The translations under genes and the position numbers were made by a program. A stretch of 64,000 nucleotides of DNA from positions 378,001-442,000 of the forward strand of contig JAEMWC010000553.1 in the NCBI GenBank assembly GCA_016490735.1. Direction: 5' to 3'. Position 1 is the stretch's first letter. Each line of letters opens with the position of its first letter. Positions 53,476 through 64,000 of this stretch are shown here, piece after piece. This DNA is from Pachyseris speciosa (taxonomy: Eukaryota; Cnidaria; Anthozoa; Scleractinia; Pachyseridae). The notes beneath the pieces were generated by a model. That model had not been told where the DNA came from and ran no database searches. It saw only the letters and a list, made by a program, of their open reading frames with translations.

Positions 53476-54118
53476 CTGTGTGAAAGGATCAAGAAGATGA
53501 TATATACAAAATAATTTAGTATGCTATAAGTCAGGTATGTATAGAGGGTGATCTTAATTTCAGTATGAAGATACTCACAGGCAAAACCATACAAGCCAGG
53601 TATCAATCTTTGGCAATAAAAAAGTTCCAAAAACATACAGTATTTAATCAGTAAAAGTTAATTCTCATTCTCCGTGTCTGTCAACAATTAATAATAAGAA
53701 TAGATACAAAAGACAACAGATCAAACACAATTTAGCTTTGAAGTTCTGCTACAATTCATTCAAAGCTGGTGAAGTTACTCAACCTCTGGCATCAAGTAAC
53801 AATGTCTCCGAAGTAAAGTATTACGAATGAGGCCTACTTGCAACTGTCGATAATAATTCAAGAAATTTGACTAACTTCACTTTGAATCACATCAACAAAT
53901 TAATCTTTATTGTCTAATTCTTCTAAGCCAGTAGTTCATCAAAATCAACTTGGAACTCATCTTAAGGGACTCTCTTAATATCAAGAGGGAGAGTGTTACT
54001 TGGAAACTCGCAAGTATACATGCCTGTACTTTAGTTACACAACCACTGGAATGCAGCCAGGAACCTACACATGTGTAGTTCCCCAGAAAATTACGAACAA
54101 CAGTTGTTGCAAGAATGT
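53476..54118. other. Intronic stretch, nothing recognised
   Basis: No coding domain. A short palindrome 'cttaatatcaag' type sequence lies near 53974. Confidence 0.4.
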
Positions 54119-54270
54119 GATTTTTCTTTCTTTCTCTCTTTCTTTTTTTCTTTCTTTCTTTCTTTACTTACTTATTTGCAAAGAAAAGACAAATTATAAG
54201 AGAATTCAAGAAGGAAATAAGATACATCAGTACAAGGACTACACGCACATACACACACACGCACACACAT
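54119..54270. repeat. TTTC and CA microsatellites
   Basis: (TTTC)n at about 54119-54166 and (CA)n at about 54243-54269. The open frame 54000-54536 runs through both and is not credible as a gene. Confidence 0.9.
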
Positions 54271-54619
54271 GCAATAATGCAACACCCGACAGCAACAGCA
54301 TACAGGGGCAAGAGATCGCGTTCTTTAGACTTAAGCTATTGTTTTCTACAGTACTAATGAGAGGTAGAGAAAAAGTAGTTTGGTTGATAAATCAGTTTCT
54401 TTTAAAATTAAGAAGGAAAAGAGATGTGTTGTTCTTGGGAAAGGAGCTTGTTCCATTTCTTATAATGGAAAGAGAGTTTGTTCTTCTCTTTAGCAATTCA
54501 ATGCTCCAATTCATAAACTGCTTTCACTTTGGTTAAGAGCACTGGACAGGGACACTCGGTTATAAACGGGCAGTTTTCTTTGTCCCGACTACTAAAAAGA
54601 TCTTATATTTTCTCTTAAA

Positions 54620-54706
54620 TTGGCCTGCTTAATACAGACACCCAGATAATATGGACACCTTGGCATGTCCCTTTGGTGTCCATATTAACAGGCTTCCACT
54701 GTAGTA
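54620..54706. mobile_element. pogo/Tigger-like terminal fragment
   Basis: 'ttaatacagacacccagataatatggacacc' and the inverse-type 'ggtgtccatattaacaggcttccactgta' resemble the ends of pogo-type elements (CACTGTAGTGGAAGCCTGTTAATA). Only end sequence remains. Confidence 0.45.
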
Positions 54707-54726
54707 CAAGTTTATACATAAATATG

Positions 54727-55080
54727 TTGTAGGTCAAATTATTTTCTGCAGAAAATAATTTAGATCTTGGTCAAAATGAAACTCCTTTGTTTTCTAAGCC
54801 TGATTATTCATCAGATGAATCATGAATAACTAGGGTTAGAAGACAAAGGCATGAATAAATTATTTTCATTTTGACATACAGCTGTAGGTTAAAATCACTT
54901 TGACATGAATTAATTTTCATTTTGACCTACAACATTATACATGACTGTATATCTTATCAGTATGGGTTACATCAGGCTGAGTAAAACTAAGGATTAATAT
55001 ATTACCTGTGTTTTGAGAAGTTGCTGAGACTGCGTGAGGGCAATTTTTAGCAACTTCTGAAAACACGAATGATATTAATC
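54727..55080. mobile_element. Two short foldback MITEs
   Basis: First: 54728-54930, 'gttgtaggtcaaattattttc' mirrored by 'attttcattttgacctacaac'. Second: about 54990-55082, 'ggattaatatattacctgtgtt' with 'gagaagttgctga' mirrored by 'tagcaacttctgaaaacac' and 'atattaatcc'. Neither codes for protein. Confidence 0.65.
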
Positions 55081-55082
55081 CA

Positions 55083-56315
55083 TAATCCATAATAACAATT
55101 AATTGCAATAACATGTTTATAGTGCTAAGGGCAAATTTTTCTTAACTCTTTCGAGAGGCGTGCAAAAACAGTCAGCCAAGTAGATAAAAACACTCATTTG
55201 CTTGCAAGCAAAACAAATAAGCAGTTCAACCACTTCTTTTCGTCCAAAACAAGTATAGTCCTGTTTGTTATTTACATCTAGTTGAGAGATCACATACAAG
55301 TTTCATTTCCAAATGAAGGAAATAACGATTAAACCAAAAGTTAAGCTTCAATTTATTTCATTCACCTGTGCTGTAGATGATTTTTTACCACTTGAGAGTA
55401 TGCATCCACTTCAAAACATGCATCCAAATATAAATATAGCAAACGGTTTGTCCATCACCTTCTATAATATCTTTTCTATGTAGCACTTGATCTTCCGCCT
55501 TTTTTAACGAATACAACCCAAGTTAAAAGAAAAGCTTCGAAGGAGATGAAGAAGTTTTTCTGCTCAAAATGAAGAAAACAACTGAATCAGGGGCATCCAA
55601 CGACAAGTTTCATCTGTTCAGTGGAGGGTAGTTCACCTTAGGCTTTTGGTATCGATTAAAGAGTGCACTAGGATTTTCTTAACTGAAACACGCCCTAAAG
55701 GATTTGCAATGTGGAAATCATAGACCCTGAGGTTTTTGGAAAGGTCATAGTTGCTGTTTTTGGCAGTCAAAAGCATCAGCTAGCATTTTTGCAGAGAAAA
55801 TAGTTCCCTAGAAAGCTCTTGAAAAGTTCATTTCAGCAAGCATTTTCTCAACGGAAGAATTTGTTCCCTAAAATTTTCGGGCAATTAAAATTTCAGCGAG
55901 GGAATCCGAGCAGATCAAATTTTTCTAGCTAACCAAAAAATCACTTTAAACAGACCTCGAACACCATAAGGTGCTTAAAACTGCCTTTCTATAGCTATTG
56001 GTTGATTTGGCTCATTGGGTGCCCCTGCTGAATGTCAAAGCAATGTATTCAGGCAATCAAAGGCGAGTATTTTCGGTGCTCGACCAAACAGGAGCAAGTA
56101 ATTTTGCCCTCTTCAGAAGCAAATTTAAGAAAAATGCCCTCTTCTTCAACCAATCAGCATTCAGTAATTTTGACCTCTTAACGTTATAAGAGTGAGGCAT
56201 GATATTCTTACAAGTTATTTCAAAATGGGAGAGACAAGCAAAAATTCCCCTGCTAGAGTAAATACAGTATACTACATCAAGAGAGTTGTGCTAAAGCCAT
56301 TCTCTGATCTCTTAC
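55083..56315. other. Intronic stretch, nothing recognised
   Basis: AT-rich. Short frames (55117-55299, 55998-56189) show no recognisable features. Confidence 0.4.
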
Positions 56316-56606
56316 CATCTTCCTTTGTCCTCACCACCCTATGCGAGCTCTTCGGTCCATCTCCAAAATCGTTGAAGGCCTGTACTTCAAATTCATATTC
56401 TGTGTACTTAAGAAGCTTAGTCACAGTAGTCTCAGTGGCTGCTGAACTGTAAATGGTCAGATTGGTTGAAAAGTTTTGAGAGCCTTGCTTTCTGTAAAAG
56501 ACCTTATATCCTGTGATTCTCCTTTTTGAAGGCGGTTCCAAAGAGACAATAATACTGGTAGAGATTTCTGCAGTCACTCTGAAGTTGTTAGGAGCCTGAT
56601 AGGGGA
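56316..56606 (-). CDS. FN3-domain exon lacking the B-strand Trp
   Basis: A 291-bp phase 1-1 exon between GCAG and GTAAG. It reads 'VPYQAPNNFRVTAEISTSII', 'VSLEPPSKRRITGYKVFY', 'LLKYTEYEFEVQAFNDFGDG' and 'VRTKEDG'. It has the usual borders and tyrosine corner, but the core Trp of the B strand (ASWQPP in its neighbours) is Leu here (VSLEPP). This could be a tolerated change or early decay. It is the most upstream exon of the gene seen in this window. Confidence 0.85.
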
Positions 56607-57349
56607 CTGCAACAAAAAATACCCAGTTATACTGATAATCAGTGAAGCTGTCATACGTGACAAAATAATCATAATATAGCAAACAAACTTGACACTTGAA
56701 ATGCAGTCAATGGAGTCACCATGGACTCTCCAGTCTGAGGTTATAACATGGGTTTCAGTTAGGATGTTGTTACATTGCTCGGATACATTCTGTGTGCTTT
56801 GCAGTGCCTGGTGAAACACTCCTTTATGGCTAAGAATGGGCATCTTGCCACAACTAATGTTTTGCACAGTCTCGTCGTAGCCCACACTTTGGGTCTATGT
56901 ATGTTGATTTGTTTTGTTTACGAGTAGGCTGAAATGTTGTGCGGCTGTAATAGACCCTTCTGATCTTTCCTTCTGCCACTGATGGGTTCAGCAGTTTCAG
57001 CATCAGATTATACTCAAATCCCGATCTCTGCCTCTCCACCACTGGCCACCACCCCAGTGCCTGAGTGCAATCAAAGCATAAAAAAAGCTTTAAAAGCTTA
57101 AAACGCGAAGAGTGGAGAGTTGTTTTGCAATATAGTGGTCGACCGCAACCACAAACTGACTCTGGAACTTACACTGTCTAACATGTTTCTACACTTGCAT
57201 GTATTAATATTTACAAGCTTGTCAAGTATACCAAGGTTTTGTCATACATTTGGGGTTACATGATCAACCTGGATGCTAATTAACACATCATGTACCATTA
57301 CTGAACATGCCGCAAGGATGCTGTTTGCTGAAGAAAAGATAACTTTCAT
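56607..57349. other. Intronic or intergenic stretch, nothing recognised
   Basis: No FN3-like frame, other domain or clear repeat boundary was found upstream of the last FN3 exon. Confidence 0.4.
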
Positions 57350-57537
57350 AACTCTCGAAAAGAGTAGGGGACATAGTTCCTGGTGTGGTGGTCTATCTCT
57401 GTCTTTCATCTGGCATTCATGAATCGGTTGGGTGGGTCGGTAAGATCAAATACGGACTGAAGAAGAGTTGTAAACCGCCATGAAACTATGTATTAAGTGT
57501 GGTATATAAAGCCATTACCATTACCAATTACCATTAA
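57350..57537 (+). mobile_element. Possible SINE/LINE 3' end with (CATTAC)n tail
   Basis: 'aagagttgtaaaccgccatgaaactatg' leading to 'tatataaagccattaccattaccaattaccattaa' has the look of a retroelement 3' end with a short-unit tail. No further support. Confidence 0.35.
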
Positions 57538-57665
57538 TGTGTGTTCGGTAATTCAGCAGGAAGTTGGTTCACACTACTAAACATAAATATTCTTGTTTTC
57601 ACTAGTCAATACAATACAGTTTGGTTGGTATGCAATCATAGAGTGGAACTTTATCCAATAATCTA

Positions 57666-57920
57666 TGTAGCGGTCGGTACCCAAAGCTGACAACCAACAA
57701 ACTTCGCTCGAGTTCAACGCGCTATGAATTACGTACGGGGATATTTTACGGACAATCACTTCAACGGCTTATTGAAACGCCATAAATCCAAGATTATATC
57801 GTAAACTGAAACAACAATAACAGCACAAAGAAAACTAAGCTAAAACCCGGTGACCGACATACCAACATTCCGATCATTCCATTAAGGATAAATCGAAAGT
57901 TTTAAAGAAAACTGGTCTAT
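57666..57920 (-). repeat. 3' LTR remnant of BEL/Pao element
   Basis: Matches 61282-61536 with scattered differences ('cggtcggtacccaaagctgac', 'aaacgccataaatccaag', 'aaagaaaact.gtctatgaaatat'). It stops abruptly at 'gaaatat', where pol sequence begins. Confidence 0.9.
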
Positions 57921-59166
57921 GAAATATGCGTATCTCCGTCACCCCACCATAGGAAGCGCAACAAGTCGTGGCATTCCTCTGTTATCTTCACCTGATGGAA
58001 CATGGCCTCGATATCGCACATCAGCGCCACCGGTTCCTTGCGAAATCTGCACAGGACTCCCGTCAGATTATTCGTGAGATCCGGTCCTTGCAAGAGATGT
58101 TTGTTCAGAGACTCAAACTGAGCTGAACAGTCAAAAACCACTCTGATTTTGTCGGGCTTTTTCGGGTGATACACCCCATGGTGTGGGATATACCACACCG
58201 ATTTGCTGTTTCCTGCCGGCTGGATGACATCTGAAACCTTCTCTGCATAACCGTTCTGAATAACCTTATTCATAAATTCGACGTAGTGGCTTCGATAGGT
58301 TTGGCTCGATTCCAAATTCTTCTTTAGAGGTCTTAGTCGGTTCCAGGCCATCGCGCGGTTGTTCGGTAGCACGACGTTCTTGACCTTTATGGGTAAAGGC
58401 ATTTCGTAATGGCCGTCAGGCCGGAGGCATATCCCGCTCTTTACGATATCCAGGAACTTGCGGTCTTCCTGGGAAAAGGCTTGTTGTCCCTGGTCACGTT
58501 CCGAGAAGTCTAGCTCAAACATTTTGCCAACTGTGAAAGGGGTGATCACCTCCTTTGTCTGTGCGTCGACAACGAATTTGTTCTCTAGCCGTGTACTTCC
58601 GATCTCGCGAGTGACGACTCTATGGCAGGTGAAAGCACTATCTTCTCTTACTAGCAAATCGTGGGCAGGGCTAGCTGGACCGATAATACCCCACCCGAGT
58701 ATGGTTTTCATGGCGTACGGGGCTTATTCGTTTCCAGGGACCACCTCTCGGGGCTTTAGTGCCTTCGGACAGTTACATCCTATCAAAATTCCTACTTCCA
58801 CATCAGCTTTGATAGGAGGTTTCTCGTGCTTAATCCCTTCTAAATGTGGCCACCTTTCAGCTGTCTCAGGAGACTGTATCTGGTTCTTTCTTGAAGGTAT
58901 GGACTCCTTCGAGTAGGTCTTGGGAGATCGACAGATGTTTTTTCGTCAAGACTCTGTGCTACTACACCCTCAATTTTCTGCACCGAGATTTCTGTTCTTC
59001 CATGCATTGTGTTAAGGGTAAGCGATACCTTCGGACCTTGCACACCTAACTGCTCAAGGGTTGAATTAGTGATGAAAGTAGTGTCACTGCCGTCATCCAG
59101 TAATGCATAAACGTTGACTCTTGAGTCTGGATCGTTCTTATGATATAGAATAACTGGCACAATCAT
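57921..59166 (-). pseudogene. BEL/Pao pol: protease and partial reverse transcriptase
   Basis: 59166-58840: aspartic protease 'VYALLDDGSDTTFI' (the DDG variant of the DTG/DSG active site). A frame change follows, then 'VGILIGCNCPKALKP', a stop near 58727, and 'MKTILGWGIIGP' (58711). RT start: 'YEMPLPIK', 'YIPHHGVYHPKKPDKIRVVF', 'LLQGPDLTNNLTGVL' and the first catalytic Asp in 'ALMCDIEAMFHQVKI', then 'LRFLWWGDGD'. The YxDD box lies beyond the deletion and is lost. The protein would be inactive. Confidence 0.88.
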
Positions 59167-60260
59167 GGAAGTTGCGGCTCCTTTGGCTCGATCAGTGAAG
59201 TTACAAACACTCGTGGCAGCATTTGCTGATTCATTGTGCCCGTTTCCTTGGCAGGGCCCAGTGGTTTCTGAGTCGTATCACTCTGACTACTTTTGAATTC
59301 TCCGTTTTGCCTTCGCTGAGATCTGGGGGTGTGGAGCACTGTTGGGTGCATCCTACCACATTCGTCGCAGCTAAGCCTTGATTGACAGCTAATGGCCAGG
59401 TGTCCCTTCTTTAAACATCCGAAGCAAAGGCCCTTTAAGACGATGAAATCCTTATGCTGATCGATGTTCTTACGCTTGAGCTCTTGACACTTATCAAGGT
59501 CGTGGTCTCTATTGCAAAGGAGACACGAGGCTGGTGGGCAACGATTGGTTGGCAGGGATGTCTTTAGTGTGGCATTGGTCGCGAAGCTGTTAGCTGCAGT
59601 GGATCCACTCTTTCTTCCCTTGTTTCCTTGATACCTTTCGAAAGGTCTACGCTTTTCTCTTCTAAACGCATCAGGAGAAAAGATTTGGTCATTTGCCAAG
59701 TCAGCTTCCTTCTGGACGAACTTGACAAACTCACAGAAGGATACTCTCTCACCGGAGTTGGCTTGCGTTTCATGGGCGTGTCTGCACCACTTGACGCCGG
59801 AGTACGAAGGTAGTTTTGCGATCAAGTGTCTGAGGGTTTGTAAGGAATCTAACTCCGCTAGCGAACCTACAGTCTTAACGGCTTCTTTACAGCGAACGAG
59901 GAAATCCGCGAATTCCTGTAGTCCACCGCTATCCCCATCATTGATTTGCGGCCAATTTCCCATTCGGGTTTTGTACGCTTCGGCAACGTGCACAGGATTA
60001 CCAAACCGCTGGTCTAGGAGCTCGCGGGCTTCATCGTACGCATTTTCTGAACTTAAGCAAAGAAATCCCTTTACAAGGTCATTGGCCTTCCCTTTCGTGT
60101 ATTTCTCTAAGAAATAGAGCCTCTCTCTATTTGACGGTACATTCGCTGATGTAATTGAATCAAATGCTGCCACAAAGGCCGGATAATTAAATGCATCCCC
60201 AGTGAAGACGGGCGGTTCCTTTGCAGGGAGATGACTTATCCTTTGCTGATGAATTAGCAT
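59163..60260 (-). CDS. BEL/Pao Gag, DUF1759-type capsid with zinc knuckles
   Basis: A 365-codon frame. Residues ~15-180 form the DUF1759-type capsid of BEL elements ('FTGDAFNYPAFVAAFDS', 'ERLYFLEKYTKGKAND', 'AYDEARELLDQRFGNP'). The basic linker 'RREKRRPFERYQGNKGRK' is followed by Cys clusters 'CLLCNRDHDLDKC', 'CFGCLKKGHLAISC' and 'CDECGRMHPTVLH' for RNA binding. It packages element RNA. The last bases overlap the protease frame, so pol was probably made by readthrough or frameshift. The frame is open here but upstream Gag segments are broken (60367-61225). Confidence 0.85.
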   Translation of the reverse strand: MLIHQQRISHLPAKEPPVFTGDAFNYPAFVAAFDSITSANVPSNRERLYFLEKYTKGKANDLVKGFLCLSSENAYDEARELLDQRFGNPVHVAEAYKTRMGNWPQINDGDSGGLQEFADFLVRCKEAVKTVGSLAELDSLQTLRHLIAKLPSYSGVKWCRHAHETQANSGERVSFCEFVKFVQKEADLANDQIFSPDAFRREKRRPFERYQGNKGRKSGSTAANSFATNATLKTSLPTNRCPPASCLLCNRDHDLDKCQELKRKNIDQHKDFIVLKGLCFGCLKKGHLAISCQSRLSCDECGRMHPTVLHTPRSQRRQNGEFKSSQSDTTQKPLGPAKETGTMNQQMLPRVFVTSLIEPKEPQLP

Positions 60261-61225
60261 CGAACTAAGTTCACTTTGTTTTTCTTAAAGTGTTCTGAAC
60301 TCCTTCAACGTTTCTTTATTTTCCGCAGTGGTTTGGCCTTCAGGCGTTTTAGAAAGCGTGGAAAAACTAGGAACCGACGGGGGATACTGGATGTAATTTA
60401 GACTTCACTTGCGTTTGGTTAATTGCTTCTTGCTGTTTGGTAATATCTTCTTCTTTGAGGATCTCGTTGATGGCGTTTTCCTCGGCGCTGGCGATGGCGA
60501 TATCCTTCATTAATTTCAAACGCCTCATTTCGCTATCGCGCTCAAAGAACTCCACTTCTGCCTTTAATCTAGCAGACGTTGCCGCAGCTTCTAATCTCAA
60601 TGATCGACTCGAACTAGCCTTTGATCATCTCGAGGTAGAGCTGCGCTTAGATCCTTTGGAATATCCAGATTTGACTGAACTTGCTATGGGTGATTTTCTT
60701 TCAAAGGCCAGAATTTTTTAGGTAATCCTTATTCTACATTCCATGCATTCCCTGTCCCTGACGTCAAACCACTCATATGACGCCTTTTGGTCCTCTGCTG
60801 AATCTAACATGTCGTGAAAGGCCCTTTGAGTTTCATTGAAGTCATCTTTTAGGTTATCTAATTCGTCTCTATCAGCCTCAACTGCCATTATGTCAACGGG
60901 AGAATTAATACTATCCAACGACCGACGTATCTAATCCATTTGTTTTAATAAGGCAATGTATGCGTTTTTGACGTCTTTGGCAAAGCTGTTCCATCAGATA
61001 AGTCCTTCCCTTTTCCGTCAATTTTCGTTCTCGGCTTGGTGTTTCACCATAAGGGAAATCTGATGTCCCGGTGGTTTCAGGGACCAAATCTGCCAAAGGC
61101 ATGTTTGAAACCTTTCCATCACCGCTTGTTTCGGTTTTGAATGTTTCAACTTGATAGTTTTCTTCGTCTTCGATCAGTTCAGTCGAAGGTTTCGACAAGC
61201 CTGTCTTGTTCTCGGAATCCGACAT
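60261..61225 (-). pseudogene. N-terminal Gag/coiled-coil region of the BEL element, frameshifted
   Basis: ATG 61225 'MSDSENKTGLSKPSTEL' opens the leader-proximal frame to 60911. A frame change near 60915 gives 'ADRDELDNLKDDFNETQRAF' to 60718, and another gives 'AEVEFFERDSEMRRLKLMKD' to 60367. Charged heptad-like segments suggest coiled coils, as in N-terminal parts of BEL Gag. It lies directly after the 5' LTR and a ~56-bp leader. Confidence 0.7.
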
Positions 61226-61281
61226 TCTTCAGAAGTTTAGATTTGGTCCAAATCGGCAACTGTTGTTACTTGTTATTTTAC

Positions 61282-62018
61282 TGTAGCGGTCGGTACCCAA
61301 AGCTGACAACCAACAAACTTCGCTCGAGTTCGACGCGCTATGAATTACGTCCGGGGATATTTTACGGACAATCTCTTGAACGGTTTATTGAAACGCCATA
61401 AATCCAAGATCATATCGTAAACTGAAACAACAATAACAGCACAAAGAAAACTAGGCTAAGACCCGGTGACCGACATACCAACATTCCGATCATTGCATTA
61501 AGGATAAATCGAAAGTTTTAAAGAAAACTAGTCTATGAAATATCAAACGGTCAATACATCAAACTGCGTAATTGAAATCAACGGATAAACCATAAGGCTA
61601 TAAGCTAATGGAAAATAGCTAATAAAGAGAACTAAAATACTGATCGATGGGCTCCCAATGGCAAAAGAGGTTGCGCCACGTGCTCAAAAACTTAGCGAAA
61701 ATGCGGTATAAAATTTGTGAGAATACAATACAAAACCAAGCCTAAGCGCACTAAAACTGATTAGAAGAAAGAAAATGACTTACATAACAGTCCCGCTTTT
61801 CCGATCCTTACAAAACCTTCAGCGTTCTTACAACTTACTTCGCTGAAAACTTCTGATCCGTCCGGTAGCAAGACAAAAGCCAACTAACTAAAATTGCGGT
61901 TAAGGGCGGAACTATAAACTACTCAAATCACGTGTAACTCATTAGCCAAAAGATGATTAGATTAAAATCAAACAAGCTTAAATTGAATGTCCGAGAGCGG
62001 GCGTACAAAGCCGTTACA
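61282..62018 (-). repeat. 5' LTR of BEL/Pao element, 737 bp
   Basis: On the minus strand starts TGTAACGGC (62018) and ends CGCTACA (61282). The leader follows down to the Gag ATG at 61225. I could not identify a convincing tRNA primer-binding site in the first 20 bases after the LTR. Confidence 0.85.
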
Positions 62019-62023
62019 ATCTA

Positions 62024-63404
62024 ATCAACATGAAGGATAACAACTTTAGACTCTGGGGATAGAGTCAGTGTGGACATTTTTGACAAGAGAAAGGTTAGTG
62101 ATGGATCACATGTGCGGCCTAAAAGAAAGTACACTGATAAAGTTAAAGTTATAAATTATCATACTTTGTATGAGCCCAAAGAGTACAAAATAATGGTATT
62201 TTAGAAATCAAAGACACAAGGAAAAACTTGTGTGCAGTGAAATTATATTCAGTCCTGTTATTATTGAACAAGAGGTGACATAACAGCAAATTATGGACAT
62301 AACAGAAATTAATTACCACCATTATTGATAACTTGCTCTAACTTTTTCTTCTTTGGAATGTTAATGTTGTTAGATATTAATTTTGCCATAGTCAAGTGAA
62401 AGTAGTAAAATAATCATTGCAAATTTCCAATTCAAACACTAGAGAAGAAATGTGTTGAGAATTTCTGAGAATGGTTCTAACTGGCTCTGGGTGGAAATTT
62501 ATAGGAATTATTAACCCCAACTTCTTCCAAGAAATCAGTTGTGGCCCAAATAATTCAACCATTGCAATAACACCTGTATGGCCTTTGCTCAAGTCATACC
62601 AATATCAAAAATATTTATTTTCCTTTTTTCAAACAACCCACTCAGAAGGTTGAGCACTGACATATTTCAATCTGAGCCTGCATGAATTTTAGAAACAAAA
62701 TAATACAAACTACATGGAATCTAGATCTCAGCTATGGAATTCGTACATCACAGCTATCCCAGATCAATAGCAAAATAAACAAACAGCAGTAAGAGTTTAA
62801 CAACATAAATTTATATCTACACTGTACCTACTGGTTATTACCGATCAAACTTATGAAAATTAACCACACGAAATTTTACAAATGTGGCACCACTGCACAT
62901 AAATTATAAAAATACTCTGTCACTTGCCTGCTCTTTTTTTAAAGGAAACAATGTAATCACTAACAAGTCAGTCATGTTCCATGACTCTTGTCTACCTTTT
63001 CCCCCACATACAGGCCTTAGCTCAAGCTTGGACTCAAATGATTAATTTCAGCACTCAGCAGTTCATTTCCACCATAAACAGCTGTACTTTTCAAACTTCT
63101 GAAGGATGCAAATTTGTCACCATCGTTTTGTTTAAATGATTCCTGGTCGGAAGAGGACCGACGACTGTAAATGTATAGCAAGCAGCCATCTTGTATTTCA
63201 AGGGAGAAAGTGATATTTTGCCATGACCAACCCATTAACTTTTCCAAGAAAATCCCATCAAAAATCTTTGAAAATGCAATGATATTACCATGAAAAAAGT
63301 ACTAGATTTTCAAGGGTTAATTCACCCTAAGAATGAAAAGAAGATGATGACCACTGTCATTGCGTCCGCTGGCTTTCAAATAAGAATCTCACAAAGCAAG
63401 AAAG
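62024..63404. other. Non-coding stretch, nothing recognised
   Basis: AT-rich; short frames at 62392-62653 and 63017-63247 have no domain. No repeat boundaries noticed. Confidence 0.4.
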
Positions 63405-63414
63405 AATATTTGTT

Positions 63415-63541
63415 TAGCCTGCGTAGCTGGCGGTTTTGTCGGGTAGCGTGCGAGTAGCAAAGCCGCCCTTTGCTCCATTCTCCTAGCGGCATTGCCGCTC
63501 GCTCGAGCGCTCCCCGACAAAACTGCCAGCTACACGGGCTA
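63415..63541. mobile_element. MULE-like MITE, 127 bp, 9-bp TSD
   Basis: 'tagcctgcgtagctggcgg' and 'ttttgtcggg' mirrored by 'cccgacaaaa' and 'ctgccagctacacgggcta'. Flanked by 'atatttgtt' (63406-63414) and 'atatctgtt' (63542-63550), one mismatch in nine. Confidence 0.82.
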
Positions 63542-63677
63542 ATATCTGTTGTGATGACCTTCTAAAGCCTAACTGTAAACCACACAATTTCATGTTGTGT
63601 TGAAAAATGTTTTGTTAAGAGTCATACAACTTTCTTTTGTTTTATCAGGGGAGAGAACAGACATCCATACAAATGTC

Positions 63678-63723
<46 letters not shown>
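63678..63723. repeat. AAT microsatellite
   Basis: Uninterrupted (TAA)n of about 15 units, immediately before 'aaacgatttattac'. Confidence 0.95.
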
Positions 63724-63777
63724 CGATTTATTACTAATACTTCCACAAGGTGGCTCTTCGCCTACTAATTACAAATC

Positions 63778-63972
63778 TCAAATCAAATCAAATTAAATCA
63801 AATGTTGGTTTTTGAGGAGAGGGGAAAACCGGAGTACCCGGAGAAAAACCTCTTGGAGCAGAGTAGAGAACCAACAAACTCAGCCCACATATGACACCGA
63901 GTCTGGGAATCGAACCCGGGACACATTGGTGGAAGGCGAGTGCTCTCACCACTGTGCCAACCCTGCTCCCCT
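63778..63972 (-). mobile_element. tRNA-derived SINE
   Basis: On the minus strand: head 'gcagggttggcacagtggtg' (A-box-like TGGCACAGTGG), 'agagcactcgcc', B-box 'GGGTTCGATTCC', then body 'gggctgagtttgttggttc', 'tctactctgctccaagagg', 'tttttctccgggtactccgg', and a (TTGATTT)n tail at 63778-63805. A 5'-truncated relative is at 11813-11960. RNA polymerase III boxes define it as a tRNA SINE; its body matches a very common type of repeat as far as I can recall from cnidarians. Confidence 0.85.
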
Positions 63973-64000
63973 GTCTAGGTTCGCAGCGGGCGGGCAAGAG

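Larger units (their letters stand above)
57666..62018 (-). mobile_element. BEL/Pao LTR retrotransposon, internally deleted, with 5-bp TSD
   Basis: A perfect 5-bp duplication 'atcta' flanks it (57661-57665 and 62019-62023). The 5' LTR (right side, minus orientation) is 61282-62018, 737 bp, with TG...CA ends ('tgtaacggc' ... 'cgctaca'). The 3' LTR keeps only its last ~255 bp (57666-57920). A deletion joins the middle of the RT to the middle of the 3' LTR at 57920/57921. So RNase H, integrase and part of the LTR are gone, while the outer ends and TSD are intact. Confidence 0.9.

Noticed and set aside
54000..54536. 178-codon open frame
   Set aside because: Runs through TTTC and CA microsatellites, reads as Phe/Leu/Ser and Thr/His runs, with no domain.
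58458..58916. 152-codon plus-strand frame
   Set aside because: Antisense to BEL/Pao pol, whose motifs are clear on the minus strand.

Overview
This is a eukaryotic, almost certainly animal, genomic window. Coding capacity is low, the one host gene has short exons with GT-AG borders separated by long introns, and mobile DNA from many eukaryotic classes fills most of the sequence. The combination of families (endonuclease-bearing Penelope-like elements, BEL/Pao, CR1/L2-like LINEs, a tRNA-derived SINE, MULE-, hAT-, piggyBac- and Tc1-like elements) and of multi-FN3 exons suggests a cnidarian, probably an anthozoan such as a coral or sea anemone. That placement is inference from recognised families; no search was run.

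Host gene. A minus-strand gene encodes consecutive fibronectin type III domains, one domain per exon, each exon phase 1-1. Exons are seen at 56606-56316, 53475-53170, 47947-47642, 41552-41247 and 6577-6284. The 47.6 kb and 41.2 kb exons are a recent tandem exon duplication. Everything between 6.6 kb and 41.1 kb would be a single intron, or a collapsed part of the gene, filled with mobile DNA.

Layout. 1-2.3 kb: an inverted repeat of a broken integrase-type gene and a GAGTCGAA/GAAACGATG minisatellite. 2.2-6 kb: a nearly identical 1.25 kb direct duplication carrying the end of a DDE transposase. 6.3-6.6 kb: an FN3 exon. 7.2-9.3 kb: a TIR element and a 94-bp tandem repeat. 10.05-41.14 kb: a 31-kb interval bounded by diverged inverted ends. 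It contains a mirrored structure (unit 'U' near 12.7-19 kb and inverted at 30.9-32.3 kb, with GATC-rich arrays just inside), two head-to-head Penelope-like insertions, hAT-, piggyBac- and MULE-like elements, two LINEs tail to tail, and a truncated BEL element. 41.2-48.9 kb: duplicated FN3 exon units carrying a 3.2-kb Tc1-type composite insertion and a 1.36-kb MULE-like element that carries a RecQ helicase fragment. 49.6-57 kb: a hAT-like element, tandem repeats and two more FN3 exons. 57.66-62.02 kb: an internally deleted BEL/Pao element with intact TSDs. 62-64 kb: mostly unremarkable sequence, a MULE-like MITE, an AAT microsatellite and a SINE.

Nearly all mobile coding sequences carry frameshifts or stops. 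The best preserved is the minus-strand Penelope-like reverse transcriptase/GIY-YIG protein at 24758-26791. Several insertions can be proved from the sequence because target-site duplications, or an unoccupied paralogous site, are present in the same window.
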